Shown piece by piece: positions 63,759 to 64,000 of a stretch of 64,000 bases of DNA. Source of the DNA: Xanthobacteraceae bacterium (lineage in GTDB: Bacteria; Pseudomonadota; Alphaproteobacteria; Rhizobiales; Xanthobacteraceae); NCBI GenBank assembly GCA_031291475.1, contig JARLIY010000050.1, positions 16,587-80,586 of the forward strand. The letters run 5' to 3'. The translations under genes and the position numbers were made by a program. Positions within the stretch are counted from its first letter, which is position 1; every line of letters starts with the position of its first letter. The notes below the pieces were generated by a model. That model saw nothing but the letters and a program-made list of their open reading frames with translations. It did not search any database and was not told the DNA's origin.

Positions 63759-64000
63759 ATGTCTCAGATAGTAGCCGCGGCAGCAGCACCGAAATCCGCT
63801 TTAGGACTAGAACGGCGGGAACTTGCCGTATGGTTCGCAGCATCCCTTTGTGCGACGAGCTTGCTAAAAACCTTTGCGCAGAAAGGCGGTGCGTTCGGCG
63901 TTTATGCCGACGGCTTTTTGCTCTCAGGTTTTACGGCATTTCACGCGTTGGCTTGGTTTGCTGTCATTCGCCTTCTTTACCTCGACGATCGCAAGGCCCA
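63759..64000 (+). CDS. N-terminal part of an unidentified membrane protein (partial)
   Basis: An ATG at 63759 opens a frame of 80 codons that runs off the window. It has a short polar N-terminus, a hydrophobic helix (LAVWFAASLCATSLLKTF) and a second one (SGFTAFHALAWFAVIRLLYL) before a charged loop (DDRKA). It could belong to several polytopic families, and the visible part is too short to assign. The 205 bases between the IS and this start show no other gene. Confidence 0.5.
   Translation, partial: MSQIVAAAAAPKSALGLERRELAVWFAASLCATSLLKTFAQKGGAFGVYADGFLLSGFTAFHALAWFAVIRLLYLDDRKA

Overview
The window is about 64 kb of GC-rich chromosomal DNA from an alphaproteobacterium of the order Hyphomicrobiales (Bradyrhizobium/Xanthobacteraceae-like). 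This rests on several signals: both a bacterial-type glutamine synthetase I (glnBA behind a sigma-54 promoter) and a eukaryotic-type GSII beside a gstI-like gene; direct-repeat LexA boxes GTTC-N7-GTTC; the uvrA/ssb/gyrA neighbourhood; the tig-clpP-clpX-lon order; and GC-rich palindromic repeats. The species cannot be named from sequence alone.

Layout. 1-1.1 kb: the tail of an unknown gene translationally coupled to an abortive-infection-type gene. 1.2-1.8 kb: tRNA-Pro and diacylglycerol kinase. 1.9-11.4 kb: an exopolysaccharide locus in two divergent arms (Wzy-like polymerase, undecaprenyl-phosphate sugar transferase and GT4 glycosyltransferase on the minus strand; GumC/Wzz-like co-polymerase, cupin and polysaccharide deacetylase on the plus strand, with a frameshifted methyltransferase at the edge). 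11.5-20 kb: heme A synthase, MetY, a CoA-binding protein, an ECHDC3-like crotonase, a thioesterase, ribosomal proteins L13/S9, a secreted chorismate-lyase-like protein and a membrane diguanylate cyclase. 20-23.6 kb: glnBA and the NAD(P)HX repair enzyme. 23.7-30.4 kb: tRNA-Leu and the proteostasis block tig-clpP-clpX-lon. 30.5-36.7 kb: small secreted proteins, hotdog enzymes, GSII with gstI, a toxin-antitoxin remnant, dusB and a Cache-domain protein. 36.8-45.9 kb: DNA maintenance genes uvrA, ssb and gyrA with an outer-membrane barrel gene and MarC. 46-55 kb: DUF2147, DUF924, trpE, ppiD, tpiA, secG, pyrG and kdsA. 55.5-62.4 kb: an LLM-class oxidoreductase, a complete branched-chain-amino-acid-type ABC transporter (livKHMGF order) and a dienoyl-CoA-reductase-like SDR. 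62.5-64 kb: tRNA-Ser, an intact-looking IS5-family element and the start of a membrane protein.

The genes mostly do housekeeping work. Nitrogen control is represented twice (PII-GSI and gstI-GSII), SOS control is visible at uvrA and ssb, and the EPS locus holds initiation, extension, polymerisation, chain-length control and modification functions. The accessory signal lies in the repeats, the phage-defence fragment, the decayed toxin-antitoxin pair and the insertion sequence. No CRISPR array, prophage or clearly new multi-gene system is visible.

The most unusual structural observation is a palindromic repeat of about 100 bp carried in frame inside uvrA. Four otherwise well-conserved genes (methyltransferase, cupin, GSII, DUF924) and a toxin remnant each carry a single-base indel, several at short homopolymers. 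These may be assembly errors rather than true pseudogenes.
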